Positions 40,348-48,930 of a DNA stretch of 64,000 bases are shown here, piece after piece. The stretch is from positions 62,001 through 126,000 of the forward strand of contig JAFZHB010000018.1 in assembly GCA_017555105.1 (NCBI GenBank), read 5' to 3'. The position numbers were made by a program, and so were the translations under genes. Source of the stretch: Alistipes sp. (GTDB lineage: Bacteria > Bacteroidota > Bacteroidia > Bacteroidales > Rikenellaceae). The notes beneath the pieces were generated by a model that did not search any database, was not told the DNA's origin, and worked only from the letters and a program-made list of their open reading frames with translations. Numbering within the stretch: position 1 is the stretch's first letter; each line of letters opens with the position of its first letter.

Positions 40348-41553
40348 ATGAATACACAGAAGAAGAAGGTGGTACTCGCATTCAGCGGTGGTTTGGATAC
40401 CTCGTTTTGCGTGAAGTACCTGAGCGAAGAGCAGGGCTACGATGTCTACACGGCCATCGCCAATACGGGTGGTTTCTCGAAGGAGGAGCTCCGCAACATC
40501 GAGGAGCGCGCCCTCGCCCTGGGTGCCATTGAGCACGCCTCGCTCGACATCGAGCAGGAGTACTACGAGAAGTCGATCCGCTATATGGTCTATGGCAATG
40601 TGCTGCGCAACGGCACCTACCCCATCTCGGTAAGCTCGGAGCGCATCTTCCAGGCGATCGCCATCATCGAGTACGCCAAGTCGATCGGCGCCGATGCCGT
40701 AGCACACGGCTCGACGGGTGCCGGAAACGACCAGGTTCGTTTCGACCTCACCTTCCAGATCCTCGCCCCCGAGATCGAGATCATCACCCCGACGCGCGAC
40801 ATGATCCTGACGCGCGAGTATGAGATCAACTACCTCAAGGAGCGCGGCTTCGAGGCCGACTTCCGCAAGATGGAGTACTCGATCAACAAGGGTCTTTGGG
40901 GCACCTCGATCGGTGGTAAAGAGACGCTCCGCTCGGAGCTCACGCTCCCCGAGGAGGCCTACCCGAGCCAGGTAACCTGCCACGAGGAGGAGACGCTCAA
41001 GCTCACCTTCACCGAGGGTCAGCTCTCGGCTGTCAATGGCGAGAACTACACGGACAAGGTGGAGGCCATCCGCGCCGTGGAGGCGATCGCTTCGAAGTTT
41101 GGTATCGGCCGTGATATGCACATTGGCGATACGATTATCGGCATCAAGGGTCGTGTTGGTTTCGAGGCTGCTGCCCCGATGCTGATCATCGCTGCCCACA
41201 AGATGCTCGAGAAGCACACGCTCACGAAGTGGCAGCTCTATTGGAAGGAGCAGGTAGCCACCTGGTACGGCATGTTCCTGCACGAGGCACAGTACCTCGA
41301 GCCGGTGATGCGCGACATCGAGGCGATGCTCGAGAGCTCGCAGCGCAATGTTACGGGTACGGTGGAACTGACGCTCCGTCCGCTTGGCTACACGCTCGTA
41401 GGCGTAGATTCGTCGTTCGACCTGATGAAGACCGACTTCGGCGAGTATGGCGAGGTGAACAAGGCCTGGACGGCTGACGATGTGAAGGGATTCACGAAGA
41501 TCCTGGGCAATCAGATCAAGATCTACCACAACGTTCAAAAACGCAATAAGTAA
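40348..41553 (+). CDS. argG: argininosuccinate synthase
   Basis: 401 residues from ATG 40348. Joins citrulline and aspartate using ATP. The ATP pyrophosphatase P-loop is in VVLAFSGGLDTSF; VAHGSTGAGNDQVRF and the SIGGKETL region follow. The stop overlaps the argC start (TAATG). The longer frame from 40168 overlaps the GNAT gene and was rejected. Confidence 0.97.
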   Translation: MNTQKKKVVLAFSGGLDTSFCVKYLSEEQGYDVYTAIANTGGFSKEELRNIEERALALGAIEHASLDIEQEYYEKSIRYMVYGNVLRNGTYPISVSSERIFQAIAIIEYAKSIGADAVAHGSTGAGNDQVRFDLTFQILAPEIEIITPTRDMILTREYEINYLKERGFEADFRKMEYSINKGLWGTSIGGKETLRSELTLPEEAYPSQVTCHEEETLKLTFTEGQLSAVNGENYTDKVEAIRAVEAIASKFGIGRDMHIGDTIIGIKGRVGFEAAAPMLIIAAHKMLEKHTLTKWQLYWKEQVATWYGMFLHEAQYLEPVMRDIEAMLESSQRNVTGTVELTLRPLGYTLVGVDSSFDLMKTDFGEYGEVNKAWTADDVKGFTKILGNQIKIYHNVQKRNK

Positions 41554-42515
41554 TGATTCGTGTCGGCATCATTGGTGGTGCAGGCTACACAGCCGGAGAG
41601 CTGATCCGTCTGTTGCTGAACCATCCCGAGGTGGAGCTCTGCTTCGTACACTCGACCTCGAATGCAGGAAATCCGCTCTCGGCCGTACACGGAGGTTTGG
41701 AGGGGGATACGGAGCTTTGCTTCGCCTCCGAGTATGATCTCACGGCGATCGATCTACTCTTCCTCTGCTCGGCACACGGGCAAAGCGGAGTCTTCATGGC
41801 CGAGAACGAGGTGCCTGCCTCGCTCAAGATCATCGACCTGGCGCAGGACTTCCGCGACGAGCACGACGGCTTCGTCTATGGACTGGCCGAGTGGCAGCGC
41901 GAGAAGATCGCTTCGGCGACACGCATTGCCAACCCGGGTTGCTTCGCCACGGCCATCCAGCTGGCACTCCTGCCGCTGGCGGCTGCCGGTCTGCTGACCG
42001 ATGAGGTGCATGTAACGGCCGTTACGGGTTCGACGGGTGCCGGCGTAAAACCCTCCTCGACCACCCACTTCAGCTGGCGCGAGGGGAACATCTCGACCTA
42101 CAAGGCCTTTACGCACCAGCATCTGATCGAGATCAACCGCACGGTGCGCGCTCTGCAGCCCTCGTTCGACCAGGCGATCAACTTCGTGCCGATGCGCGGT
42201 GACTTCACGCGTGGCATCTTGGCCAGCGTCTACACCGAGTGCTCACTCTCGGAGGAGGAGGCTCGCACGCTCTACGAAAACTACTATGCCACAGCCGAAT
42301 TCACCCACCTGACCCACCGTGCACTCGACATGAAGCAGGTGATCAACACCAACAAGGCGCTGGTCAGCGTAGCTAAGTACGGCTCGAAACTCCACATCAC
42401 GACGGCCATCGACAACCTCTTGAAGGGTGCGTCGGGTCAGGCCGTAGAGAACATGAACCGCATCTTCGGGCTCGACCCGCGCTGCGGTCTGAAGCTAAAA
42501 GCATCTGCTTTTTAA
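41553..42515 (+). CDS. argC: N-acylglutamyl-phosphate reductase (ArgC type)
   Basis: 320 residues. NADPH-dependent reduction of acylglutamyl phosphate to the semialdehyde. The N-terminal dinucleotide fold is GIIGGAGYTAGELIRLL; the catalytic Cys is in IANPGCFATAIQLAL. Probably uses the succinylated substrate here, by pathway context. Confidence 0.96.
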   Translation: MIRVGIIGGAGYTAGELIRLLLNHPEVELCFVHSTSNAGNPLSAVHGGLEGDTELCFASEYDLTAIDLLFLCSAHGQSGVFMAENEVPASLKIIDLAQDFRDEHDGFVYGLAEWQREKIASATRIANPGCFATAIQLALLPLAAAGLLTDEVHVTAVTGSTGAGVKPSSTTHFSWREGNISTYKAFTHQHLIEINRTVRALQPSFDQAINFVPMRGDFTRGILASVYTECSLSEEEARTLYENYYATAEFTHLTHRALDMKQVINTNKALVSVAKYGSKLHITTAIDNLLKGASGQAVENMNRIFGLDPRCGLKLKASAF

Positions 42516-42518
42516 GTT

Positions 42519-43640
42519 ATGGAACTTCTGAATGTCTATTCGCTCTATCCGATTGAGCCAGTGCGCGGCTGTGGCAGCTATGTCTACACGGCCGATGGCG
42601 AGGAATACCTCGACCTCTACGGAGGTCATGCCGTCATCTCGATCGGACACGCCCACCCGACCTATGTAACTGCATTGCAGGAGCAGGTGGCACGCTTGGG
42701 CTTCTACTCCAACTCGGTCGAGAACTCGCTGCAGGAGCAACTGGCCGAGCGCCTGGGCGCCGCATCGGGATATGACGACTACCGTCTCTTCCTCTGCAAC
42801 TCGGGTGCCGAGGCTAACGAGAACGCTCTGAAGATCGCCTCGTTCCAGACGGGGCGCGAGCGCGTATTGGCCTTCCGCAAGGCCTTCCACGGTCGCACCT
42901 CGGGTGCTGTAGTGGCCACGGATAATCCGAAGATCATCGCCCCCTACAACCGCACGGATAAGGTCGACTTCGTAGCCTTGAACGATCTGGAGGCTGTTCG
43001 CGAGCACCTCCGCACGGAGCAGTACGCTGCCGTGCTGATCGAGGGTATTCAGGGTGTGGCAGGCATCCACCTGCCAAGCGACGAGTTCCTGCGCGAGCTG
43101 CGCACGCTCTGCACCGAGACCGGCACCCAGCTCATCCTCGATGAGATTCAGTCGGGCTATGGCCGTTCGGGTCGCTTCTTTGCCCACCAATACAGCGGCA
43201 TTCGTCCCGACCTGGTCACGATGGCCAAGGGTATGGGTAACGGTTTCCCGATTGGCGGTGTGCTCGTTGCACCCCACTTCGAGGCGTGGCCGGGCATGCT
43301 CGGCACGACCTTTGGCGGCAACCACCTAGCTTGCGCCGCCGCATCGGCCGTATTGGATGTGATGCGCGAGGAGCAACTCGTAGCAAATGCCGCCGAGGTA
43401 GGTAGCTACCTGCTCGAGGAGCTGCGTCAGATTCCGCAACTGAAGGATGTGCGCGGCCGAGGCCTGATGATCGGCATGGAGATCGAGGGTTCGGCTTCGG
43501 AGCTGCGCAAGCGTCTCCTCTTTGAGGAGCACATCTTCACGGGTGGCGCCGGCGTCAACACCGTGCGTCTGCTGCCCGCACTCGGTCTGAAGAAGGAGCA
43601 GGCCGATCGTTTTATCACTGCACTCAAAAAACTGCTTTAA
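42519..43640 (+). CDS. argD: N-acylornithine aminotransferase (ArgD type)
   Basis: 373 residues, PLP-dependent class III fold. The PLP-Lys is in VTMAKGMGNGFPIGG and the preceding Asp in LILDEIQSGYGRSG. Converts acylglutamate semialdehyde to acylornithine. 3 bases after argC. Confidence 0.95.
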   Translation: MELLNVYSLYPIEPVRGCGSYVYTADGEEYLDLYGGHAVISIGHAHPTYVTALQEQVARLGFYSNSVENSLQEQLAERLGAASGYDDYRLFLCNSGAEANENALKIASFQTGRERVLAFRKAFHGRTSGAVVATDNPKIIAPYNRTDKVDFVALNDLEAVREHLRTEQYAAVLIEGIQGVAGIHLPSDEFLRELRTLCTETGTQLILDEIQSGYGRSGRFFAHQYSGIRPDLVTMAKGMGNGFPIGGVLVAPHFEAWPGMLGTTFGGNHLACAAASAVLDVMREEQLVANAAEVGSYLLEELRQIPQLKDVRGRGLMIGMEIEGSASELRKRLLFEEHIFTGGAGVNTVRLLPALGLKKEQADRFITALKKLL

Positions 43641-43642
43641 GC

Positions 43643-44596
43643 ATGAAAAAATTTACCTGCGTAGAGGATATCGGCGACCTGAAAAGTGCGGTTGCCGAAG
43701 CGATGGAGATCAAGCGGGATCGCTACCGTTACTGTGAGCTGGGGCGCAACAAAACGCTCCTGATGCTCTTCTTCAACTCGAGCCTGCGCACGCGCCTCTC
43801 GACTCAGAAGGCCGCCATGAACCTCGGCATGAATGTCATGGTGCTCGATGTCAATCAGGGTGCCTGGAAGCTCGAGACCGAGCGTGGCGTGGTGATGGAT
43901 GGCGACAAGCCCGAGCACCTCTTGGAGGCGATCCCCGTCATGGCTTCGTACTGCGACCTGATCGGTATCCGCTCCTTTGCGCAATTCCGCGACAAGGCGG
44001 AGGATTACGAGGAGCGTATCCTGGAGCAGTTCCTGCGCTACTCGGGGCGTCCGGTCTTCTCGATGGAGGCCGCTACGCGCCACCCGCTACAGAGCTTTGC
44101 CGATCTGATCACGATCGAGGAGTACAAGACGAAGGAGCGTCCGAAGGTGGTGCTCACCTGGGCACCCCACCCGAAGGCTCTTCCGCAGGCTGTCCCCAAC
44201 TCGTTTGCCGAGTGGATGAATGCCGCGGAGTATGACTTCGTGATCACCCACCCTGAAGGGTATGAGCTCGACCCGCAGTTTGTGGGGAGCGCCAAGGTCG
44301 AGTACGACCAGCGCAAGGCCTTCGAGGGGGCTGACTTTATCTACGCCAAGAACTGGGCGGCCTATGCCGATCCGAACTATGGCAAGGTGCTCTCGACGGA
44401 TCGCTCGTGGACGGTGGATGAGGAGAAGATGGCGCTGACAAACAACGCCTACTTCATGCACTGCCTGCCCGTGCGCCGCAACATGATCGTGACGGACGAA
44501 GTGATCGAGTCCGAGCGCTCGCTCGTGATTCCCGAGGCTGCAAACCGCGAGATCTCGGCTACGGTCGTCTTAAAGCGCCTGCTCGAATCGCTCTAA
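43643..44596 (+). CDS. argF': N-succinylornithine carbamoyltransferase
   Basis: 317 residues. FFNSSLRTRLST (43-54) binds carbamoyl phosphate and HCLPVRR binds the carbamoyl and ornithine parts. Residue 90 is Pro (DGDKPEHLLEA). In the characterised Bacteroides fragilis enzyme Pro90 selects N-succinylornithine, while Glu at the matching position selects N-acetylornithine. I therefore call it the succinyl-type enzyme. 2 bases after argD. Confidence 0.93.
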   Translation: MKKFTCVEDIGDLKSAVAEAMEIKRDRYRYCELGRNKTLLMLFFNSSLRTRLSTQKAAMNLGMNVMVLDVNQGAWKLETERGVVMDGDKPEHLLEAIPVMASYCDLIGIRSFAQFRDKAEDYEERILEQFLRYSGRPVFSMEAATRHPLQSFADLITIEEYKTKERPKVVLTWAPHPKALPQAVPNSFAEWMNAAEYDFVITHPEGYELDPQFVGSAKVEYDQRKAFEGADFIYAKNWAAYADPNYGKVLSTDRSWTVDEEKMALTNNAYFMHCLPVRRNMIVTDEVIESERSLVIPEAANREISATVVLKRLLESL

Positions 44597-44608
44597 CGGA
44601 AAACCAAT

Positions 44609-45382
44609 ATGGAACAGATCACGGTCATCAAGATTGGTGGCAATGTCATCGATAACGCCGAGGCGCTCGAGCGCTTCGTGAAGGCCTTTGCGGCCATCGA
44701 GGGGGCGAAGATCCTCGTGCATGGAGGCGGCAAGCTCGCTACGCGCATGGCTGAGCGTTTGGAGATCCCCGTGCAGATGATCGACGGACGCCGCATCACG
44801 GATAAGGCCACGCTCGACATCGTAACGATGGTCTATGCCGGTCTGGTCAACAAACAGCTCGTGGCTGCCCTGCAAGGTGCAGGGTGCAACGCACTCGGCC
44901 TCTCGGGTGCTGACGGACACATCGTGCGTGCCCACCGCCGAGCTCCCAACCCGATCGACTACGGCTTCGTAGGCGACATCGACGGAGTGGACAGCGCGCT
45001 GCTTGGCACGCTGCTGGAGGCGGGTATCACGCCCGTCTTCTCGGCCATCATGTACGACGGTGAGCGCTCGCTGCTGAACTGCAACGCCGACAGCGTGGCC
45101 GAGGCGATTGCTCGCGGTGCTGCCACGCTGGCACCCACCGACCTGATCTTCTGCTTCGAGAAGCGCGGTGTGCTGCGCGATGCCGACAATGAGGATTCGG
45201 TCATCGCACGCATCACCCCCACCTCCTACCCGCCGCTCAAAGCGGACGGTGTAGTCAAGGGTGGCATGATTCCCAAGATCGAGAACGCCTTGAAGGCGGT
45301 AGAGGCCGGCGTGCGTCGTGTCTGCATCAAGCATGCCGACGATCTGCTCATCGAGGGCGGCACAATTATCACAAACGACTAA
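44609..45382 (+). CDS. argB: N-acylglutamate kinase (ArgB type)
   Basis: 257 residues, amino-acid kinase fold. IKIGGNVID at the N-terminus and LVHGGGKLATRMAERL bind ATP and substrate; GMIPKIENALKAVEAGV is near the C-terminus. Phosphorylates acylglutamate, probably succinylglutamate here. Confidence 0.95.
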   Translation: MEQITVIKIGGNVIDNAEALERFVKAFAAIEGAKILVHGGGKLATRMAERLEIPVQMIDGRRITDKATLDIVTMVYAGLVNKQLVAALQGAGCNALGLSGADGHIVRAHRRAPNPIDYGFVGDIDGVDSALLGTLLEAGITPVFSAIMYDGERSLLNCNADSVAEAIARGAATLAPTDLIFCFEKRGVLRDADNEDSVIARITPTSYPPLKADGVVKGGMIPKIENALKAVEAGVRRVCIKHADDLLIEGGTIITND

Positions 45383-45396
45383 CCAAAAACTGCAGC

Positions 45397-46464
45397 ATGG
45401 AGTTTGCCACACAACAAGCCGTCGAGTTACTCATGCAACTCATTGCCACCCCCTCCCACTCACGGGATGAAGGGGCAGCAGCCGACTTGCTGGCACAACA
45501 CCTCGAAAAGGAGGGGGTAACGATCGAGCGGATCCACAACAACCTGCTCGCCCGCAGCACCCATTTCGACCCTTCGAAACCCACGCTGCTGCTCAATTCA
45601 CACCTCGACACGGTACGCCCCGTCGCCTCCTACACGCGCGATCCCTACACCCCGACCATCGAAAACGGTGCGCTCTACGGCCTCGGATCCAACGATGCCG
45701 GCGCATCGCTCGTCACGCTGATTGCCACCTTCCTGCACTTCCGCAAGGAGGCTCTTCCGTTCAACCTGCTGCTCGGCATCTCGGCCGAGGAGGAGTGCTC
45801 GGGCGAGAAGGGTCTGCGTGCCTGGGTCGACCGAGTGGAAAGGATCGACATGGCGTTGGTCGGCGAGCCTACCTCGATGCAGGCAGCCATTGCCGAGCGT
45901 GGTCTCGTAGTCTTGGATTGCGTGGCTCATGGTCGCAGTGGTCATGCTGCACGCGGCGAGGGGGTCAATGCCCTCTACATCGCACTCGACGATATTCAAA
46001 CGCTGCGCACCCTGCGCCCCGAGCGCACCTCTGCCACGCTGGGCGAACTGCGTCTCACTACGACAATGATCCACTGCGGCACGCAGCACAATGTCGTGCC
46101 CGACCGCTGTGAATTTGTGGTCGACATCCGCACCACGGACGCCTACACGAATGAGGAGACCGTCGAACTGATCCGCGCAGCCATTCAGTCGGAGGTCACA
46201 CCACGCTCGACGCGCATTCGCGCCTCGGTGATCGACGCCGAGCACCCGCTGGTACGGGCGGCTGTGGCGGCAGGCGCGAAGACCTTCGTATCGCCTACCA
46301 CCTCCGACCGCACGCTGATGCCCTTCCCGGCCTTGAAGATTGGCCCGGGAGAGTCGTCACGCTCACACACGGCCGATGAGTACATCCTGCTCGAGGAGAT
46401 CGAGCAGGGCATAAATACCTATCGAAAAATCATTGAAAATCTTGCAGCAGAATATGGCAACTAA
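45397..46464 (+). CDS. argE: M20-family N-acylornithine/N-acylcitrulline deacylase (ArgE type)
   Basis: 355 residues. Di-zinc M20 peptidase fold: His in LNSHLDTVRP, bridging Asp in YGLGSNDAGAS, catalytic Glu pair in GISAEEECSGE and a later ligand region SPTTSDRTLMPFPALKIGPG. Because carbamoylation happens on succinylornithine, this enzyme should act on N-succinylcitrulline. That specificity is inferred from the pathway. It overlaps argH by 11 bases. Confidence 0.9.
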   Translation: MEFATQQAVELLMQLIATPSHSRDEGAAADLLAQHLEKEGVTIERIHNNLLARSTHFDPSKPTLLLNSHLDTVRPVASYTRDPYTPTIENGALYGLGSNDAGASLVTLIATFLHFRKEALPFNLLLGISAEEECSGEKGLRAWVDRVERIDMALVGEPTSMQAAIAERGLVVLDCVAHGRSGHAARGEGVNALYIALDDIQTLRTLRPERTSATLGELRLTTTMIHCGTQHNVVPDRCEFVVDIRTTDAYTNEETVELIRAAIQSEVTPRSTRIRASVIDAEHPLVRAAVAAGAKTFVSPTTSDRTLMPFPALKIGPGESSRSHTADEYILLEEIEQGINTYRKIIENLAAEYGN

Positions 46465-47752
46465 ACTGTGGGACAAGGGATTCGACACAAGTGCCCTTGT
46501 CGAAGATTATACGGTCGGCAACGACCAGGAGCTCGACCTCCGTCTGGCACGCTATGATGTAGAGGGGTCGCTGGCCCACATCCGCATGCTCGAATCGATC
46601 GGTCTGCTGACGGCCGAGGAGCTTCCGGTGCTCGTGGAGGGGCTGGAGCAGATCGCACGCGAGATCGAGGCCGGTGAGTTTGAGATCGAGCCCACCTCGG
46701 AGGATATCCACTCGCAGGTCGAGCTGCTGCTGACGCGCCGCCTGGGCGATGTCGGCAAGAAGATCCACTCGGGACGCTCGCGCAACGATCAGGTGCTGGT
46801 CGACCTGAAGCTCTTCCTGCGCGATGAGCTGAAGCAGCTTGCCGAGGAGGTACGCACCCTCTTCGATCGCCTACAGGCACTCTCCGAACAGCACAAGGAG
46901 GTGCTGATGCCGGGCTACACCCACCTGCAGGTGGCTATGCCCTCATCGTTTGGTCTCTGGTTCGGTGCTTACGCCGAAACGCTGATCGACGACATGCGCC
47001 TGATTGTAGCCGCTTGGCAGATCGCCAACCAGAACCCGCTCGGCTCAGCCGCAGGATATGGTTCATCGTTCCCGCTCAACCGCACGATGACCACCGAGCT
47101 CCTCGGCTTCGAGACGCTCCACTACAATGTGGTGGCCGCACAGATGAGCCGCGGCAAGAGTGAGCGTGCCGCTGCCAATGCCATGGCTGCCGTGGCCGCT
47201 ACGGTAGGTCGTATGGCGATGGATCTCTGTCTCTTTATGAGCCAGAACTTCGGCTTCGTGAAGCTGCCCGACACGCTGACGACCGGCTCTTCGATCATGC
47301 CGCACAAGAAGAACCCCGATGTGTTTGAGATCATGCGCGGCCGCTGCAATCGACTGCAGGCACTGCCGAACGAGATGGCGCTGCTGCTGACGAACCTCCC
47401 CGTAGGTTATCATCGTGAGATGCAGCTGCTGAAGGATATCCTCTTCCCCGCCACCACGGAGCTCAAAAAGACGCTGCGCATGGCTGACTTTATGCTCTCG
47501 AACCTGACGGTCAACGAGCAAATTCTCGAGGACTCGAAATACGACTATCTCTTCACGGTGGAGGATGTAAACCGCCTCGCCCTCGAGGGTCTCCCCTTCC
47601 GCGAGGCCTACCGTCAGGTGGGCATGCAGGTACAGCGTGGCGAATACAAGCCCACGCGCGAGGTGCACCACACGCACGAGGGTAGCATCGGCAACCTCTG
47701 CACAGCGGAGATCAAGGCGAAGATGGAGCGCGTGATGCGCGAGATGGAGTAG
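46454..47752 (+). CDS. argH: argininosuccinate lyase
   Basis: 432 residues from ATG 46454 (MATKLWDKGF). Final step, releasing arginine and fumarate. The signature GSSIMPHKKNPDVFE holds the catalytic Ser loop; HSGRSRNDQVLVDLKLFL and the catalytic-His region TEDIHSQVE-like segment are also present. Ends the operon at a terminator. Confidence 0.97.
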   Translation: MATKLWDKGFDTSALVEDYTVGNDQELDLRLARYDVEGSLAHIRMLESIGLLTAEELPVLVEGLEQIAREIEAGEFEIEPTSEDIHSQVELLLTRRLGDVGKKIHSGRSRNDQVLVDLKLFLRDELKQLAEEVRTLFDRLQALSEQHKEVLMPGYTHLQVAMPSSFGLWFGAYAETLIDDMRLIVAAWQIANQNPLGSAAGYGSSFPLNRTMTTELLGFETLHYNVVAAQMSRGKSERAAANAMAAVAATVGRMAMDLCLFMSQNFGFVKLPDTLTTGSSIMPHKKNPDVFEIMRGRCNRLQALPNEMALLLTNLPVGYHREMQLLKDILFPATTELKKTLRMADFMLSNLTVNEQILEDSKYDYLFTVEDVNRLALEGLPFREAYRQVGMQVQRGEYKPTREVHHTHEGSIGNLCTAEIKAKMERVMREME

Positions 47753-47777
47753 CCAAGCGATCTCAACCATTAAACAG

Positions 47778-47803
47778 AAGAGCGACCCTTTCGGATCGCT
47801 CTT
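47778..47803. terminator. terminator between argH and the convergent minus-strand gene
   Basis: An eleven-pair stem with one mismatch (47778-47788 with 47793-47803) and a TTTC loop, followed by TT on the plus strand. It lies between the argH stop and the stop of the convergent gene. Confidence 0.8.
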
Positions 47804-47807
47804 TTGT

Positions 47808-48497
47808 TTAGCTCTTGCGCAGAGCCTCGATGAAATCGGGGAATCGTTCCCACAAGCTCTCGGTCTGCAACCAAAGCTCGCGCGCCTCGGCCTCGGGCGT
47901 AGGGCGCTCGCTCTCTATGGCACGCAGGTAGGCCTCATCGGCAGGGTGCTCAGAGGCGGTAAACTCTTTGTAATAGGGGGCAAAACGCTCGCGCAGGCGG
48001 GTTAACTCGCCCTGCGGGAGCTTACCCTGCTGACGCCAGCCGGCCCACAGCAGCAGGATCTGGCGCACGGCATGCTTATCCGACACATCGTTAATCACCT
48101 CGTCGAAGAGCTCCTGCTCGTCCATGGCCTGGTAGTCGAAGGCCAGGAGGTTCGTGCCCTCCAGGTGATCCTCGGGATCGAGCTCCACGAGCAACTCGAG
48201 CATCGCAGCCGAGAGTTCGTAGTCACCAATCAGGAAGTGATCCACCGCCGAGGCGTAAAGCAGCTCCAGCACCGCACGCGAGTTGCGATGGTTCCACTCG
48301 AGGATGATCTCCTCCTCTTCGGGCAAGAACTCCATCAGGCGCTGAAAGGCCTGGAAACGGAGGTTGCAGGCCTGCTCCACCTCACCACGCTGCTGCAGCG
48401 CGTGCGACTCGGAGAGCACCTTCACAAAATCGTATTCACCCGAGCCAATCAACTCGAAGGTCTGATCGGGGGTGGGTTTAAGCTGTGGCTTTTGCAT
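47808..48497 (-). CDS. uncharacterised helical, TPR-like protein
   Basis: 229 residues from ATG 48497 (MQKPQLKPTPDQTFELIG). No signal peptide. Acidic and helical with helix pairs reminiscent of TPR repeats (LLYASAVDHFLIGDYELSAAMLELLVELDP). The frame stays open to a GTG at 48584, but those 29 residues look like leader sequence. I do not recognise a function. It is adjacent to the arginine operon but transcribed toward it. Confidence 0.75.
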   Translation of the reverse strand: MQKPQLKPTPDQTFELIGSGEYDFVKVLSESHALQQRGEVEQACNLRFQAFQRLMEFLPEEEEIILEWNHRNSRAVLELLYASAVDHFLIGDYELSAAMLELLVELDPEDHLEGTNLLAFDYQAMDEQELFDEVINDVSDKHAVRQILLLWAGWRQQGKLPQGELTRLRERFAPYYKEFTASEHPADEAYLRAIESERPTPEAEARELWLQTESLWERFPDFIEALRKS

Positions 48498-48604
48498 CGT
48501 GTCGAAATTTTCGAGTAAGAAGCGTCGGGGCTCACCACACGCAAAAAGCGCCGTGCAGGGCATTAAAAGTGCTGGATAAGCCACCCGAAATGCTTAATTT
48601 TATG

Positions 48605-48637
48605 CGAAGATACAAAGAAATGTGAGTTTTTTTGCAA
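48605..48637 (-). promoter_or_regulatory. putative promoter of the minus-strand helical protein
   Basis: Minus strand: TTG (48637-48635), 22 bases, TATCTTCG (48612-48605), one mismatch to the -7 consensus. Confidence 0.4.
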
Positions 48638-48642
48638 AATAG

Positions 48643-48673
48643 TTGTGAGATTTAATTTTTTTTCTGATATTTG
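48643..48673 (+). promoter_or_regulatory. tRNA-Thr promoter
   Basis: TTG (48643-48645), 20 bases, GATATTTG (48666-48673), one mismatch to TAnnTTTG, 31 bases before the tRNA. Confidence 0.6.
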
Positions 48674-48704
48674 CACTCCGAAACGGGAACACTAATCCCG
48701 AAAG

Positions 48705-48776
48705 GCCGAAATAGCTCAGCGGTAGAGCACTTCACTCGTAATGAAGGGGTCCCGAGTTCAAATCTCGGTTTCGGCT
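48705..48776 (+). tRNA. tRNA-Thr (anticodon CGT)
   Basis: 72 bases fold as a full cloverleaf. Acceptor GCCGAAA/TTTCGGC, D arm GCTC/GAGC, anticodon arm CTTCA-CTCGTAA-TGAAG with anticodon CGT, T arm CCGAG-TTCAAAT-CTCGG. CCA is not encoded. Decodes ACG. Its 3' part is the insertion site of the downstream element, and the inserted end restores the intact tRNA. Confidence 0.97.
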
Positions 48777-48777
48777 C
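48729..48777 (+). repeat. left attachment repeat (within tRNA-Thr)
   Basis: 49 bases identical to 60564-60612. Covers the anticodon arm to the 3' end of the tRNA plus one base. Sequences diverge immediately on both sides. Confidence 0.95.
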
Positions 48778-48785
48778 GAAAAATC

Positions 48786-48816
48786 AAGGAGTTACAGCAA
48801 TGTAACTCCTTTTTTG
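48786..48816 (+). terminator. tRNA-Thr terminator supplied by the element
   Basis: An 11-base-pair stem (48786-48796 with 48801-48811), loop GCAA, then T-run. It lies just inside the island. A different terminator (60617-60646) follows the right repeat and is probably the original tRNA terminator. Confidence 0.85.
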
Positions 48817-48930
48817 TTGGGTAAAAATCGACTCAAATAGGGGTAAAAAAGGCTCTTCTTAGGGAAATGTTGTACCTAAAGTTGTACCCAAAACACATCA
48901 CACATCCGCTTGCTGAAAGATTGCAAGTCA

